In this document: piece after piece, positions 63,459-64,000 of the stretch | Layout of the letters: the number at the start of each line of letters is the position of its first letter | Numbering within the stretch: position 1 is the stretch's first letter | From: JAJECS01 sp965219705 | GTDB lineage: Bacteria; Chloroflexota; UBA11872 | Assembly: GCA_965219705.1 (NCBI GenBank) | Contig: OZ244789.1 | Location: forward strand, 682,001 to 746,000 | Direction of reading: 5' to 3' | DNA length: 64,000 nt | Notes under the pieces: model-generated | Seen by the model: only the letters and a program-made list of their open reading frames with translations | Databases searched by the model: none | Told to the model about the DNA's origin: nothing | Translations under genes and position numbers: made by a program

Positions 63459-63744
63459 AGCTGAAGAGGCCGCCCAAACCCTGGCCGCCTCCGCTGCCCG
63501 CGGGCGCGAGCTGGCCCGCCTGCTGGACACCGACGCGCCTGTCCCCGGCGTCACGACCCCTCCGCTCCGACCCGAGATCGCCGCCATCGCCGTGCCCGCC
63601 ACCACCTACGGACGCAACATGACCGGCGACGACTTCGCGGTCAGCGCTGGTTGGGGGCACTTCGGCGCCGGCGAGGCCGTCATGCCCGGCCAGGGCCGCA
63701 TCATTGAACGCGCCTACACCCAAGCCGAGCGCGAGGCCCTTCTT

Positions 63745-63900
63745 ACGCCCTCTCCGCTTGCGGGAGAAGGCCCGGGTGAGGCTGGCCAGGGCGAGCGTCA
63801 GCGCGATGGAGCCTCCCCCATTCATGGTTCGACAAGCTCACCACGAACGGGGGAGGAGTCCTCTGGATTCCGGATCAAGTCCGGATTGACGGAGGGGGAG
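63745..63900. repeat. Cluster of three unrelated short repeats breaking the methylase frame
   Basis: In order: a hairpin CCCTCTCCGCTTGCGGGAGAAGG followed by GGGTGAGG (outlined), then a GGTTCGACAAGCTCACC and ACGAACGGGGG unit, then GGATTCCGGATCAAGTCCGGA, a relative of the CCCCGTA-type repeat. Each is of a kind scattered in bacterial intergenic DNA. Together they shift the reading frame of the gene. Confidence 0.7.
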
Positions 63901-63920
63901 CTGGTCTCGGTCGCGGATTG

Positions 63921-64000
63921 ACGGATGAAGGCGGCGCGCTCGGCGACACCACCTTCGACGTCTACCTCAACGACCGCGCCTATTGGCGCAACGTCCCCGT
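63921..64000 (+). pseudogene. C-terminal continuation of the split restriction-modification gene, other frame
   Basis: Reading from 63921 gives TDEGGALGDTTFDVYLND then RAYWRNVP, a close fit to the expected C-terminal continuation of the type ISP-like family after the REAL segment near 63745. It is offset by two bases from the preceding frame and cut by the window edge. Confidence 0.65.

Larger units (their letters stand above)
61894..63921 (+). pseudogene. Methylase half of a split type ISP-like restriction-modification gene
   Basis: The 675-codon frame resembles the methylase and target-recognition part of type ISP/IIG-like enzymes. It contains the N6-adenine methylase motif NPPYNGF (near 62107), GLNDLYVRFFRMAERRI, FISNYSWLD and, in the C-terminal half, WAWL-like recognition segments ending near PRIPLPGWPEL. 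The SAM-binding motif I that should lie upstream is absent. The first ~25 codons seem to be operator DNA read as protein. Two repeat clusters are embedded (63395-63458 and 63745-63900). The second ends the frame early, while homologous sequence resumes in another frame at 63921. Confidence 0.75.

Overview
The window is GC-rich, densely packed bacterial DNA. The gene content suggests a Chloroflexota-like bacterium, possibly a marine or sponge-associated lineage. The pointers are an oligopeptide-binding lipoprotein with a long Val/Lys/Glu-rich spacer, a DUF3179 lipoprotein with a Tat-type signal, the PurS-dependent form of FGAM synthase, a type ISP-like restriction-modification gene and many short palindromic repeats. 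This placement is inference. No rRNA, tRNA or CRISPR was seen.

Region 1 (1-18.4 kb) is housekeeping on the + strand. It holds the 3' part of a PBP2 gene, rodA and thrB, then a nearly complete purine operon, guaA-purD-purB-purC-purS-purQ-purL-purF-purM-purN-purH, ending in glgA. Most junctions are 4-base stop/start overlaps, so translation is probably coupled. purE and purK are absent from the cluster.

Region 2 (18.4-28.7 kb) holds the tRNA t6A set (tsaD, rimI, tsaB, tsaE) on the - strand. It is followed on the + strand by a GT4 glycosyltransferase, a divergent MraY-like transferase, an APH-fold protein lacking its catalytic Asp, and murF. A pterin-type methyltransferase, folP and a cupin then lie on the - strand.

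Region 3 (28.7-46.9 kb) looks like a catabolic island. It has two GH4 glycosidases, an amidohydrolase, an M19 dipeptidase, an aminotransferase, a five-gene peptide-type ABC importer, two SDR dehydrogenases, a cupin, an M20 peptidase, and two aspartoacylase-fold proteins of which one has lost all zinc ligands. The likely job is uptake and dismantling of an amide- or peptide-linked, possibly glycosylated, compound. The substrate cannot be read from the sequence.

Region 4 (46.9-53.7 kb) holds a ComEC-like metallo-beta-lactamase protein, proA and proB, an EF-G paralogue and an M42 aminopeptidase.

Region 5 (53.7-64 kb) is accessory and rich in repeats. A VapBC-type module lies between two copies of one palindromic repeat. 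A Thr/Pro-rich lipoprotein has an N-terminus encoded by repeats. A DUF3179 lipoprotein and a methyltransferase follow. Last is a type ISP-like restriction-modification gene that appears broken: its N-terminal remnant and its methylase half are separated by a divergent operon encoding an Xre-ImmA/IrrE metalloprotease regulator and an unrecognised 158-residue protein. Further repeats shift the frame near its 3' end. This split locus is the most unusual feature of the window.
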